A program made the translations under genes and the position numbers. This document shows positions 25,066 through 34,245 of a DNA stretch of 64,000 nt, piece by piece; the stretch's first letter is position 1; each line of letters begins with the position of its first letter. Origin of the DNA: Fibrobacterota bacterium (lineage in GTDB: Bacteria > Fibrobacterota > Chitinivibrionia > Chitinivibrionales > Chitinispirillaceae). The notes below the pieces were generated by a model. That model searched no databases and was not told where the DNA came from. It saw only the letters and a program-made list of their open reading frames with translations. Location: the NCBI GenBank assembly GCA_023436145.1, contig JAEZKP010000047.1, forward strand, positions 62,001-126,000, given 5' to 3'.

Positions 25066-26211
25066 ATGAAAAAGAAAACAGAAATTCTTCATGCAGCTGC
25101 AGCCCGGGATGAATTAACAGGTGCTCTGAGCATTCCTGTGTATCATGCGTCTACGTATCATCAGAGTGATATCGAAAAAAAACAGTCGTGGGAATACGGC
25201 CGTTCTGGAAATCCAACCCGTGATGAACTTGAAAAGTTATTGGCATCATTGGAAGGAGCAGATGGCGGATTTGCTTTTTCATCCGGTATGGCTGCATTGA
25301 CAGCAGCACTGACATCATTCACCCGGAGCGGCGATCATATCGTTGCCGCCAGAGATATTTACGGAGGTACATACCGGCTTTTAACCACCTATCTTGATAA
25401 ATTCGGAGTAACTTGTACATTTGCAGATACCACTGATCCGCAAAGTGTGGAAATGGCGATTGAAAAAAACACCAGTATTCTGTTACTGGAAACACCATCC
25501 AACCCCTTATTGAAAATAACCGATATTTCCACGATGGTTTCTATTGCTAAAAAGCACAATCTACTTACGATAATCGATAATACCTTTCTTACTCCCTATC
25601 TATTCCGCCCACTTGATCTGGGTATAGATATCAGCGTCCACAGTGCCACAAAGTTTCTTGGTGGTCATAGTGATCTAATTGCCGGTGCGGTAATGACAAA
25701 GCTTCCGGAGCAGACACGGGCAGTAAGAAAAGTACAGAACACCTGTGGTAGTATATTGAGCCCGAACGATTCCTGGCTATTGACAAGGGGTATAAAAACC
25801 CTTTCAGCCAGAATGGATGCACAATGCAGAAGTGCAGAAGCATTGGCACAATGGCTTTCGGGGCAAGCATGGGCAAGTCAGGTGTTATATCCTGGGTTAA
25901 GCAGCCACCGGGGGCACCACATAATCAGTACTCAGGCATCCGGGTTCGGTGCAGTCGTTTCTGTTAAAACCGACACAGTGGAGAGGGCTATTAAGATCAT
26001 GAAACAGGTAAAAATCTGGAATGTCGCAGTCAGTCTTGGTGGCGTAGAGTCAATTCTATCCTATCCCAGAACGATGTCTCATGCTGCAATTCCGACTTCA
26101 GAAAGGCAACAACTTGGAATCACCGACAACCTTATCCGGCTTTCAGTCGGTCTTGAAGATATTGATGACCTGATCGGAGACTTAAAAAATGCAGCGAATC
26201 AAGAAGCGTGA
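25066..26211 (+). CDS. Cystathionine gamma-synthase/gamma-lyase family PLP enzyme, copy 2
   Basis: 381 residues, with K196 as the PLP lysine in H-S-A-T-K-F-L-G-G-H, plus Y-G-R-S-G-N-P-T-R-D-E-L, S-S-G-M-A-A-L, D-I-Y-G-G-T-Y-R-L, E-T-P-S-N-P-L and S-L-G-G-V-E-S-I-L-S-Y-P. Clearly paralogous to copy 1 but divergent. I use ATG 25066 (M-K-K-K-T-E-I-L-H), 12 bases after GGGGA; an ATG at 25033 adds 11 residues without a ribosome site. It ends convergently against the Rrf2 regulator. Confidence 0.85.
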   Translation: MKKKTEILHAAAARDELTGALSIPVYHASTYHQSDIEKKQSWEYGRSGNPTRDELEKLLASLEGADGGFAFSSGMAALTAALTSFTRSGDHIVAARDIYGGTYRLLTTYLDKFGVTCTFADTTDPQSVEMAIEKNTSILLLETPSNPLLKITDISTMVSIAKKHNLLTIIDNTFLTPYLFRPLDLGIDISVHSATKFLGGHSDLIAGAVMTKLPEQTRAVRKVQNTCGSILSPNDSWLLTRGIKTLSARMDAQCRSAEALAQWLSGQAWASQVLYPGLSSHRGHHIISTQASGFGAVVSVKTDTVERAIKIMKQVKIWNVAVSLGGVESILSYPRTMSHAAIPTSERQQLGITDNLIRLSVGLEDIDDLIGDLKNAANQEA

Positions 26212-26243
26212 TTCCAAAGATAACAGAAGGCATCACTATTTTA

Positions 26244-26702
26244 CTATATAGTAAAGTCCCAATCGCACGTACCCTGCTTTTGCTTGTCAACCAGATCCTG
26301 AAAAGATGTAGAGTCAAAGATTTCTGACATGGCAGATTTAGCCCGTTGCCAGAGATCCCTAAAAACACAATTAGTGTTGAAGGGACATCTATTGCTTTCC
26401 GGTTTCTTCAGACAATCTACAGTTTCATCAACACCATCGATAAACCGGATTATTTCTCCAACTGAAATACTGGAAGGTGAGACTGAGAACACATATCCAC
26501 CCTGATTTCCACGCCTGGATTCTATGTAACCACCGGTTCGAAGTTTAGCAAGAATCTGTTCCAGAAAACGGGGTGGAATATTCTGGATTTTTGAGATTTC
26601 AGCCACAGTGGTTACTGATTCAGAAGGGTATCGTGACGCTAACTCAAAGAGTGCCCGCAACGCATACTGACATTTTTGTGAAACACCTAGTAATGATGAC
26701 AT
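26244..26702 (-). CDS. Rrf2-family regulator, CymR/IscR-like
   Basis: 152 residues: an N-terminal winged helix (Y-A-L-R-A-L-F-E-L-A, then I-P-P-R-F-L-E-Q-I-L-A-K-L-R, S-R-R-G-N-Q-G-G-Y) and three cysteines spaced C-x8-C-x5-C at about residues 98-113, a spacing different from the C-x5-C-x5-C of IscR/NsrR but still able to hold an Fe-S cluster. The divergent neighbour is cysK followed by mnmA. In Bacillus subtilis the Rrf2 protein CymR, encoded beside a desulfurase and mnmA, represses sulfur genes with CysK as partner. I infer that this is the master regulator of the island. Confidence 0.8.
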   Translation of the reverse strand: MSSLLGVSQKCQYALRALFELASRYPSESVTTVAEISKIQNIPPRFLEQILAKLRTGGYIESRRGNQGGYVFSVSPSSISVGEIIRFIDGVDETVDCLKKPESNRCPFNTNCVFRDLWQRAKSAMSEIFDSTSFQDLVDKQKQGTCDWDFTI

Positions 26703-26755
26703 AATTCAAATATAACTCAATCCACACTAAAATGATAGAGTTAATTAGAAAAAGC

Positions 26756-26801
26756 TTGAGTTCATAATAAAAATCAGCTATATTAAACTATGTTTATCAA
26801 C
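26756..26801 (+). promoter_or_regulatory. Promoter and operator of cysK
   Basis: TTGAGT (26756-26761), 17 bases, TATATT (26779-26784), then ATGTTTATCAAC (26789-26800) over the expected start of transcription. The GTTTATMAAC core matches the operator words at 23504, 45346 and 51844. The regulator gene reads away from the same region. Confidence 0.55.
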
Positions 26802-26833
26802 TTACTAATGTTTTTGAATAAGGAGGCACTCTG

Positions 26834-27757
26834 ATGGGAATTGCAAGTGATATCACCAAACTGATCGGAAACACCCCGCTTCTTTCCATAAACCGTTTGA
26901 ATTCTGAAGGAAAAGCAAGCGTTGCCGCAAAACTGGAATATTTCAATCCCCTCTCCAGTGTGAAAGACCGGATCGGATTTGCCATGATCGATGATGCTGA
27001 AAAAAAAGGTTTGTTGAAAAAAGGATCGGTTATTATTGAACCCACCAGTGGGAATACCGGTATTGCACTGGCATTTGTAGCAGCGGTAAAGGGGTATCGG
27101 CTGATTCTTACAATGCCTGAAACCATGAGTATTGAACGCAGGAGATTGCTGAAAATTTTCGGTGCAGAACTTGTTCTCACAGAAGGTGCCAAAGGAATGA
27201 AAGGTGCTATTGCTAAAGCAGAAGAACTTATTGCTCAGACACCGGATGCATTCATGCCTCAGCAGTTTAAAAATCCTTCAAATCCAGAAATCCATAGAGT
27301 AACTACCGCTGAGGAGATCTGGAGAGATACTGATGGGAAAGTGGATATAGTTATAGGTGGAGTTGGTACCGGTGGGACAATAACCGGTGTAGGTGAAGTG
27401 TTAAAATCAAGGAAACCGGATGTAAAGATTATTGCAGTTGAACCGGAAAATTCCCCGGTGTTAAGCGGAGGACAACCCGGACCACATAAGATTCAGGGAA
27501 TCGGAGCCGGTTTTGTACCGGATATATTCAACGGTTCAATCATTGATGAAATAATAAAAGTAAAAGAGATTGATGCTGGCAAGACTTCCAGATCAGCTGC
27601 AAAGCAGGAGGGTATTCTCATAGGGATCTCTTCAGGAGCAGCGCTCTGGGCAGCTTTACAGGTTGCTAAACGTCCGGAAAATACCGGTAAACAGATTGTG
27701 GTAATATTACCTGACACAGGTGAACGCTATCTGAGTACCTGGCTTTTTGAAGAGTAA
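26834..27757 (+). CDS. cysK: Cysteine synthase A (O-acetylserine sulfhydrylase)
   Basis: CysK forms cysteine from O-acetylserine and sulfide in the cytosol. 307 residues with PLP lysine K44 in S-S-V-K-D-R-I-G, the phosphate/substrate loop E-P-T-S-G-N-T-G-I-A, the G-V-G-T-G-G-T-I-T-G glycine loop and G-I-S-S-G-A-A-L near the C-terminus. It starts with a strong AAGGAGG site. Divergent from the Rrf2 regulator, which suggests the CymR-CysK type of control in which CysK is also a sensor. Followed by mnmA. Confidence 0.93.
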   Translation: MGIASDITKLIGNTPLLSINRLNSEGKASVAAKLEYFNPLSSVKDRIGFAMIDDAEKKGLLKKGSVIIEPTSGNTGIALAFVAAVKGYRLILTMPETMSIERRRLLKIFGAELVLTEGAKGMKGAIAKAEELIAQTPDAFMPQQFKNPSNPEIHRVTTAEEIWRDTDGKVDIVIGGVGTGGTITGVGEVLKSRKPDVKIIAVEPENSPVLSGGQPGPHKIQGIGAGFVPDIFNGSIIDEIIKVKEIDAGKTSRSAAKQEGILIGISSGAALWAALQVAKRPENTGKQIVVILPDTGERYLSTWLFEE

Positions 27758-27833
27758 CCTGAAGCGTATACTCCGTTTTTTAAGTAAAAGGGTCTTTGTG
27801 TAATCATTTTTTAGAAAAAGGATATTTCTATCC

Positions 27834-28907
27834 ATGAATATTGCGGTAGGTATCAGTGGCGGTGTTGATTCTGCTGTAGCAGCAGTATTGTGTAAAAGTC
27901 AGGGTCACAATGTTACCGGGGTGATAATGAAAATCTGGGATGAAAACTCTTCATATGAAGATATCGATCCCACTCGTCATGCCTGTTATGGACCGGAGGA
28001 GAAAGAGGATATTGATGATGCAATCAGGATTTGTGAGACAATCGATATTCCGCTTCACGTGATCGATTGTGTTGAGGCCTTTTCCCGGAACATTCTAAGT
28101 TATTTTAAAGACACATATCGCCAGGGCTGTACACCCAATCCTTGTGTGTTCTGCAATCAACAGCTGAAATTCGGTTTATTACCGGGTTTACTCCAGGAAC
28201 AGCAACTGCCTATCGATTATTTTGCTACCGGGCATTATGCAAGAGTGCAAAAGAGTGCAGATGGTTCTATTCATCTGTTAAGGGCAAACGATAAGTCAAA
28301 GGACCAGTCCTATTTTCTATACAGATTAACTCAAAAGCAATTGGAAAAAACCCTGTTTCCACTTGGTGATTTGTCAAAAGAGCAGGTGCGGGAGATTGCC
28401 AGAAGCAATGGCCTTCATATCTGGGATAAAGCAGAGAGCCAGGATTTTTTCTCCGGTGATTATAGAAGCATCCTGAAAGATGGGAACGAAAACACTGAAG
28501 GTGGATTGATAGTGGATACTAAAGGAAATGTTCTGGGATCACATGATGGTATATGGAATTACACTATCGGGCAGCGGAAAGGTCTGGGCATTGCATCTAG
28601 CAAACCACTATATGTAATAGATATCGATCCGGTCAAAAAGTCAGTGGTGGTGGGCGAAAGAGATCTTCTGGCAAAGACCAGGGTTACACTTTCCGACTTT
28701 CACCAGCTTGAGCCATTTACTGCTGATCTGACATGTAAAATAAGGTCATCATCGGCTATGCTCAAATGCCAGGTAGCAGAAGCCCGGGACACGGATGTAG
28801 TAGTTGAATTTGATTTTCCAGTCACCGGTCTGTGTCCCGGGCAATCTCTTGTATTATACGACAAAGATACTGTTATTGGTGGTGGGATAATACAGAGAGA
28901 AGAATGA
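27834..28907 (+). CDS. mnmA: tRNA-specific 2-thiouridylase MnmA
   Basis: MnmA thiolates U34 of tRNA Lys, Glu and Gln, using sulfur relayed from a desulfurase. 357 residues: P-loop S-G-G-V-D-S-A-V-A (residues 8-16), T-P-N-P-C-V-F-C-N with the catalytic cysteine, T-G-H-Y-A-R, D-K-S-K-D-Q-S-Y-F-L, and A-E-S-Q-D-F-F-S-G-D-Y, then the C-terminal barrel with a late G-L-C-P-G-Q-S active Cys region. It follows cysK by 76 bases and ends before a terminator. Confidence 0.92.
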   Translation: MNIAVGISGGVDSAVAAVLCKSQGHNVTGVIMKIWDENSSYEDIDPTRHACYGPEEKEDIDDAIRICETIDIPLHVIDCVEAFSRNILSYFKDTYRQGCTPNPCVFCNQQLKFGLLPGLLQEQQLPIDYFATGHYARVQKSADGSIHLLRANDKSKDQSYFLYRLTQKQLEKTLFPLGDLSKEQVREIARSNGLHIWDKAESQDFFSGDYRSILKDGNENTEGGLIVDTKGNVLGSHDGIWNYTIGQRKGLGIASSKPLYVIDIDPVKKSVVVGERDLLAKTRVTLSDFHQLEPFTADLTCKIRSSSAMLKCQVAEARDTDVVVEFDFPVTGLCPGQSLVLYDKDTVIGGGIIQREE

Positions 28908-28917
28908 GATAAATCTA

Positions 28918-28953
28918 AGGATTTCAACTTTAAAGTAGAAATCCTATATTTTT
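28918..28953 (+). terminator. Rho-independent terminator after mnmA
   Basis: AGGATTTC ... GAAATCCT, an 8-base stem with a 12-base loop, followed by ATATTTTT. It lies 10 bases after the mnmA stop and closes the cysK-mnmA unit. Confidence 0.7.
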
Positions 28954-29065
28954 AAAGGAAGAAGAATTTCTAAGCAACCAATACTTCTCTCTATCTTCTT
29001 CCCCACTCTCAGGGTTCTTTGCGCCCTCTACGTTTTTAATACTTCCCATATCTTCTGTAAATCCA

Positions 29066-29707
29066 CTATCTTAAATCCGTATGTATTTTCAGGCATGTGA
29101 GTGCTATGGATGCGAAAAAGAAAAATGCAATTACCTGTGAAGAAATGCTAAAAAAATTCGAAACCATTTCGCTCAGAATTGAAATGATAAAATATTCAGC
29201 TGCAATACCTATGAAGAAAACCGGTACCAAAGCCGGATGTTTTTTGTATAAAATTAATAAGGGTAGTGGAAGAATTTTCAATGCAGAGAATAATATTAGC
29301 ACATAATAAACTCTGTTTTCAAAACTCATTCCGGCTGCGCTATAATTGACTTTAGCCAGTAATAATAGCAAGTGACTTATCAGATACAATATTGATGCAA
29401 TTAAGGCAGGAATAATTGAACCTGCAACATATAGAGGCAGAATATGGATTTTTTTCACAGGCAGACATAAGTAAAAAGATGCACTTCCACAATATGTTCT
29501 GAACAGATGTATTTGATATACCAGCGACAAAATTACCAGCATCAATAGCAAAGTTATATTCTCTATTGATAATGCAAATATGTGCTGAGGTAAAATCAAA
29601 AAAATGAATCCGGCTATTCCTAAGACTGTGTCCATAGTAAGCAATTTAATCAACAGAGCCCTGTGAATATGGAGTATTAATTTATATGGAAAAGATAATT
29701 TTTGCAT
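29066..29707 (-). CDS. ABC-2-like membrane subunit (hypothetical)
   Basis: 213 residues with five or six hydrophobic segments and no recognised family signature. It is the last gene of a three-gene minus-strand set with another membrane protein (4 bases upstream) and an ABC ATPase, and so is probably a permease half of that transporter. No visible link to the sulfur genes around it. Confidence 0.55.
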   Translation of the reverse strand: MQKLSFPYKLILHIHRALLIKLLTMDTVLGIAGFIFLILPQHIFALSIENITLLLMLVILSLVYQIHLFRTYCGSASFYLCLPVKKIHILPLYVAGSIIPALIASILYLISHLLLLLAKVNYSAAGMSFENRVYYVLILFSALKILPLPLLILYKKHPALVPVFFIGIAAEYFIISILSEMVSNFFSISSQVIAFFFFASIALTCLKIHTDLR

Positions 29708-29711
29708 GCTT

Positions 29712-30713
29712 TCACTTTACCTGCGAATATATAAAGTATAAGACGCTACATATTCCCACGCATATCGCTGAGTAATATCCAGTGGAAATATAACTACTAT
29801 AATTTGTTAAGAGTGATGTTATGCGGTTAATTATGGATTCCGGTAGGATAAGGTCGCATATTAATGCGATACATAAGCAAAAATATGAAGAAAAAACCAG
29901 ATATTCGGCGAATTTAATCATCCCTGGCGATTTCTCAGAAAAACCGTATATTTTAATAAGATCAAAAAAGAATACAATCAGACACAGTAACATTATGAAA
30001 AGCAATATTCTGCTGTGTTTTTGAGGAAGCGATTTGAGTAAATCGGAATAATATGCATTATTCTTTCCAGGCAATAAAGAGAGGTCATTACGATGTGCTT
30101 CCTGGTTTTCTGGATACAAATCAGCAAGAACAGAATCGTGCACCTTATCATTTCCTATAATAACCGTTGAAGAAATGTTGCCGAAAATAATAGAACTCTT
30201 TACCGGAATAGCAAATTGTACCGGCTGGAAATGATCTTTACCATATGGCATAAAAATCACTCCGGATACACTTGTAACCGGTTCATTTGATACCGGGTTG
30301 ATCGTGGTAACAGTTTTAACAGGAGTAATGGACGGAATCACAGGAGGATTCTCATTTTTTATTCCGACAAGAAGCAGGCAGACTGACAGGATTGTAGCAT
30401 ACAATAAACCGGTAATAAAATATCCTGTGAAAAAAACACTTTCTTTTATTGGTAATAACCTGCAATACTGCGAAATAGTTATTCCGCAAGTTTCACCATC
30501 ATTCGCCGGCCTTTTGATGAAAGCGGGCATGAGCCGGTTTGAAATACCTATAATCATCATAACCAGGACAGCCTCATGTTTACCGATACTGCCTGTAGTG
30601 ATAAAAATAGTCGCCATAATTCCCAGTAAAAATACCGCAGGATTATTTGATGGAGAAAAATAGACAGTTTTCAGAATAAATCTTATAATAGATATTTTTT
30701 GCTTTAAACTCAT
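29712..30713 (-). CDS. ABC-2-like membrane protein (hypothetical)
   Basis: 333 residues. Four hydrophobic segments in the first 130 residues, a roughly 100-residue non-membrane loop (V-K-T-V-T-T-I-N-P-V-S-N-E-P-V-T) and three segments at the end, a layout seen in bacitracin-export-type permeases. It overlaps the ATPase gene by 4 bases. The substrate is unknown. Confidence 0.55.
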   Translation of the reverse strand: MSLKQKISIIRFILKTVYFSPSNNPAVFLLGIMATIFITTGSIGKHEAVLVMMIIGISNRLMPAFIKRPANDGETCGITISQYCRLLPIKESVFFTGYFITGLLYATILSVCLLLVGIKNENPPVIPSITPVKTVTTINPVSNEPVTSVSGVIFMPYGKDHFQPVQFAIPVKSSIIFGNISSTVIIGNDKVHDSVLADLYPENQEAHRNDLSLLPGKNNAYYSDLLKSLPQKHSRILLFIMLLCLIVFFFDLIKIYGFSEKSPGMIKFAEYLVFSSYFCLCIALICDLILPESIINRITSLLTNYSSYISTGYYSAICVGICSVLYFIYSQVK

Positions 30714-31438
30714 TGCAGATTACTATTAAGCTCGTTGGAGTATAGTTGCTTAAAAGTTTCTTCTGGTGTACATGTCATCTCATTTAATTTTTGATCAAAC
30801 ACTTTTTCACCCAGACGTAAAATCACCATTCGATCAGCAATCGTTGGGATTTCAGATATTATATGAGTAGCATAAACGATACTAAGCTCAATTTGCTTTT
30901 GAAGATTTTTCAGAAATCTCTGGATGGTGATACGCATAACCGAGTCCAGACCATTAAATGGTTCATCCAGAATCAGTATTTTCGGTTCAGTTGCAGTAAT
31001 CAAGGCAATTTCGGCTAATCTTTTTTGACCTTTTGATAATTGGTTCAATCTGCGATTAATATCTATTTGCCACAACTTTGTATTATCCAGAAACCTCTTC
31101 TGATTCCATCGGTGGTATATTGATGCATAGAGCTTTGCCAGATCAAATGCAGAAGCCCAAGGGATACAGCTTGCATGATCCGCGACGAATCCGATGTTTT
31201 CCCTGTTTGAAGCTGTTATCTTATCACTTTGAACCCCCAATATTTCACATGAACCGGAATCAGGGCTTAATAATCCCAGGATAATATTAAAGAGAGTGGT
31301 TTTACCGGCTCCGTTTGCACCTACTAATGATACCGATTCACCCGGATAAATATCAATGGAAACACCTCTTAATGCATTCAGGCTACCAAATGATTTACTG
31401 ATATTTTTACATGATACAATCTGGTTACACTTCATCAA
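30710..31438 (-). CDS. ABC transporter ATP-binding protein
   Basis: 242 residues with Walker A G-A-N-G-A-G-K-T-T (about 38-46), a signature variant L-S-K-G-Q-K-R-L, Walker B I-L-I-L-D-E-P-F-N-G-L-D and an H-loop in Y-A-T-H-I-I. The YxxP/Q-loop region and the two downstream membrane genes fit the drug/peptide exporter (YtrB/BcrA-like) class. First gene of the three-gene operon. Confidence 0.85.
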   Translation of the reverse strand: MMKCNQIVSCKNISKSFGSLNALRGVSIDIYPGESVSLVGANGAGKTTLFNIILGLLSPDSGSCEILGVQSDKITASNRENIGFVADHASCIPWASAFDLAKLYASIYHRWNQKRFLDNTKLWQIDINRRLNQLSKGQKRLAEIALITATEPKILILDEPFNGLDSVMRITIQRFLKNLQKQIELSIVYATHIISEIPTIADRMVILRLGEKVFDQKLNEMTCTPEETFKQLYSNELNSNLQ

Positions 31439-31852
31439 TTACCTAACTTCAAAAAAGTATTTGCGTCAAATACATTTAAATCCACTACTCTGATAATTAG
31501 TTTCTGTTAAAATGATCAAATATTAATCAACTTGGATTCAGAATCCATCTTTTTCCTTTATTATTTAGGATGGATTCCAGATAAAACAACTCGGGCATGA
31601 CGGATTTAATGCATTTTTAACAGGAACTCTGATAAGAAAACTTAAAATGTATCCATTCGGGCAGCCAAAGAAACCAGTATCTTAGACTGTTAATTAAGAA
31701 ATACGGTTTAACTGAAGATATATTTTGTTTGAGCAGAAATTTTCAGTAACTTTTTCCAGATGCGTTCACTTCACATCTTTATGTGTATAATTCAGTATTT
31801 TCGTATTTACTGGTCACTTTTTGTCAGCCAGCAGACTGTAAATAATGCTTTA
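31439..31852. other. Intergenic repeat-like region
   Basis: No gene in 414 bases. An inverted repeat GAATCCATC ... GGATGGATTC spans 31537-31577, next to CCAGATAAAACAACTCGGGC and ATGACGGATTT, which look like a dispersed intergenic repeat. The rest is AT-rich. It marks the border between two minus-strand operons. Confidence 0.4.
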
Positions 31853-32770
31853 TTAACGTTTATCATATGGTTTTTTCCACTTTTGCCTGATCTCTCTCCA
31901 TTTTGCATCGCGATTCATCTGAAGTGAAGAAATCATATCTTCAGTCAAATGATTGAACCTTTTCTGCACCGATAAATAATTTCTCACAGGGATGAACTCA
32001 CCAGGATCATAGTTAAGACTGAAATCACCGTTTTCAAATTCTGCAAGATACCATAAACCGCTGTTTACCGCTTTTCTGCATATATCAAGTGTCTGCGATG
32101 AATCGTATCCCCAGCCGGTCGGACAAGGAGCAAAAATGTGTATGTAACTGGTGCCATTTATACTTTTAGCTTTATTAATTTTTCTTAAAAGGTCTGCAAC
32201 AAAAGCAACACTAGCAGTAGCAGCATAGGTAATTCCATGAGCAGCAGCGATTTCAAACATATTTTTTTTCTGGGTTACTGGCCCGATCGATGCGGAACCT
32301 GAAGGAGTCGTAGTCGTCTGTGCACCAAAAGGAGTAAGCCCGCTTTTCTGGATACCGGTGTTCATATAGGCTTCATTGTCGTAACATATATAAATTATAC
32401 GGTCATTGCGGTCGATTGCTCCGGATAATGCCTGCAACCCTATGTCTGCAGTACCGCCGTCGCCTGCGAAACCCACAATCGAATAATCTTCAAGTCCTAA
32501 TGCTTTAGCTCCGGCTGCGACACCGGAAAGCATTGATGCTGTTCCCGGAAATGTCGAAATCATGGCATTAACTGCAAATGCCAACTGTGGATAAATAAAT
32601 CCTACTGCTGACATACAACCGGCAGGAAGAATAGTAAACACCCGCGGTCCCAGTACTTTGAGGGCCAGACGAATCGCCAGGCTTCCACCGCAACCTCCAC
32701 ATGCCTTATGACCCAGAAAATATTCATTATCTGTTAAATCCCGAATCCTGATACCCTGCTTATAATTCAT
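31853..32770 (-). CDS. porB: 2-oxoacid:ferredoxin oxidoreductase, beta (TPP-binding) subunit
   Basis: 305 residues. It binds thiamine diphosphate and one [4Fe-4S] cluster: C-G-G-C-G-G near residue 22, A-G-C at about 55, the TPP motif G-F-A-G-D-G-G-T-A-D-I-G and D-N-E-A-Y-M-N-T-G-I-Q. With the alpha, gamma and delta genes upstream it forms a four-subunit PorABCD/VorABCD-type enzyme converting a 2-oxoacid plus CoA to acyl-CoA, CO2 and reduced ferredoxin. The substrate (pyruvate, branched or sulfur-containing oxoacid) cannot be read directly; co-location with an aminotransferase favours an amino-acid-derived oxoacid. Overlaps the alpha gene by 11 bases. Confidence 0.88.
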   Translation of the reverse strand: MNYKQGIRIRDLTDNEYFLGHKACGGCGGSLAIRLALKVLGPRVFTILPAGCMSAVGFIYPQLAFAVNAMISTFPGTASMLSGVAAGAKALGLEDYSIVGFAGDGGTADIGLQALSGAIDRNDRIIYICYDNEAYMNTGIQKSGLTPFGAQTTTTPSGSASIGPVTQKKNMFEIAAAHGITYAATASVAFVADLLRKINKAKSINGTSYIHIFAPCPTGWGYDSSQTLDICRKAVNSGLWYLAEFENGDFSLNYDPGEFIPVRNYLSVQKRFNHLTEDMISSLQMNRDAKWREIRQKWKKPYDKR

Positions 32771-33947
32771 CAGGTACTCCTAAATTGATAAAATTAACTG
32801 TATTGATTTTTTCACCATTTCGTTTACGTTCAAGATAATTGAACACATTTTCTATATCTTCTCTGGAGATATTCCTGCCACCCAAACCGGCGATGAAATT
32901 GAGTGTATTAACAGGTAGACGTGATTTTACAAGCGCAGAATTAACATTAGTATATACAGTTCCTTCAAACCCGAAAGAGATATCTTTCTCCAATACACCA
33001 AATACTCTTCCCTCTTTTGCCAAAAGGGCTATTTCTGTATCCGGAAAAGGCCGCATATACCGGATTCTTGCTGTGCCTGCTTTTATACCTTTCTTTCGCA
33101 GGTCATCAACTACAGAACGGACGGTACCAGCAATGCTTCCCAGTGTAATCAGAATACAGTCGGCATCGTCTGTCAGATACTCTGAAATAAGGCCTCCATA
33201 TCTTCTTCCAAAGTGTTTGCCATAAGTTTCATCGACTTCTTTAATTACTTTTTTTGCGTTCTGCATGGCCAGATGCTGTTGGTATTTGAACTCCATGTTA
33301 TCTGAGGGAGTAGTGCTGAAGCCGGCGTTTTTGGGGTTATCCAGATCCAGGCAATATGGATTTTTATATTTGGGCAGATATGCGTTAACATCCTGCTGTT
33401 CAGGTATAGAGACCGGCTCGTAGGTGTGTGTCAGCACAAATCCGTCAAGATTTACCATCACCGGTGTGAGCACATTGAGATCTTCAGCAATTTTATATGC
33501 CTGAATGATAAGGTCCAGACTTTCCTGAGCATCCTCTGCATAAACCTGAATCCATCCACAATCAAGCATAGATAAAGAATCACGTTGATCTCCATAAATA
33601 CTCCAGGGCAGTGCAACTGATCTGTTTGCATTCATCATTACAACAGGAAACCTGCCCCCACTTGCATAATGTAAACATTCAGCCATATACAGCAACCCCT
33701 GTGAAGATGTTGCAGTAAACGTGCGTGCACCGACAGCACTGGCTCCCATCATAGCAGAGAGTGCAGAGTGTTCAGATTCAACATGCAGGTATTCAGCGTT
33801 TAATTCTCCATTTGATGTCATCTCTGCGAGACGCTCGACAGCCACTGTCTGTGGCGTTATCGGATAAGCGGCAATTACATTTGGAGATGATAATTTTACT
33901 CCCCAGGCGACAGCCTCATTACCTGAAAGAAACCGTATGTTCTGCAT
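32760..33947 (-). CDS. porA: 2-oxoacid:ferredoxin oxidoreductase, alpha subunit
   Basis: 395 residues with the transketolase-like pyrimidine-binding domain: A-Y-P-I-T-P-Q-T, V-E-S-E-H-S-A-L-S-A-M-M-G-A-S-A-V-G-A, T-A-T-S-S-Q-G-L-L-Y-M, and a C-terminal domain with Y-M-R-P-F-P. The tiny gap to the delta gene (1 base) and overlap with beta show one transcript. Family members act as dimers of heterotetramers in the cytosol. Confidence 0.88.
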   Translation of the reverse strand: MQNIRFLSGNEAVAWGVKLSSPNVIAAYPITPQTVAVERLAEMTSNGELNAEYLHVESEHSALSAMMGASAVGARTFTATSSQGLLYMAECLHYASGGRFPVVMMNANRSVALPWSIYGDQRDSLSMLDCGWIQVYAEDAQESLDLIIQAYKIAEDLNVLTPVMVNLDGFVLTHTYEPVSIPEQQDVNAYLPKYKNPYCLDLDNPKNAGFSTTPSDNMEFKYQQHLAMQNAKKVIKEVDETYGKHFGRRYGGLISEYLTDDADCILITLGSIAGTVRSVVDDLRKKGIKAGTARIRYMRPFPDTEIALLAKEGRVFGVLEKDISFGFEGTVYTNVNSALVKSRLPVNTLNFIAGLGGRNISREDIENVFNYLERKRNGEKINTVNFINLGVPDEL

Positions 33948-33948
33948 T

Positions 33949-34245
33949 TCAGGATTCTCTTTCCATATTTATAGCTTTGCTCTTGCACTCATTTGAACAT
34001 ATACCACATCCTTTGCAGAAATCGTAGTCGAAACTGGTCTTTCCATTGTTTCTGCAAATGGCACCATCAGGACAACTCACATAACACAACAGACATCCTA
34101 TACAGGCATCTTCAGTAAGAATAGGCCTGAATGTACGATAATCACTGTTTTTTGAGACAAGGTGTCCGGCTTTCCATGAAGGTCCAACCGGATAATCCCT
34201 GATGGAATCCGGGTGCTTGAAAGGTTGAATCGATGGTCTTATCAT
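33949..34245 (-). CDS. porD: 2-oxoacid:ferredoxin oxidoreductase, delta (2[4Fe-4S]) subunit
   Basis: 98 residues. Two ferredoxin-type motifs, C-I-G-C-L-L-C-Y-V-S-C-P and C-K-G-C-G-I-C-S-N-E-C-K, bind two [4Fe-4S] clusters that pass electrons from the beta subunit to ferredoxin. The long N-terminal extension with G-P-S-W-K-A-G-H is typical of PorD. Overlaps the gamma gene by 4 bases. Confidence 0.9.
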   Translation of the reverse strand: MIRPSIQPFKHPDSIRDYPVGPSWKAGHLVSKNSDYRTFRPILTEDACIGCLLCYVSCPDGAICRNNGKTSFDYDFCKGCGICSNECKSKAINMERES

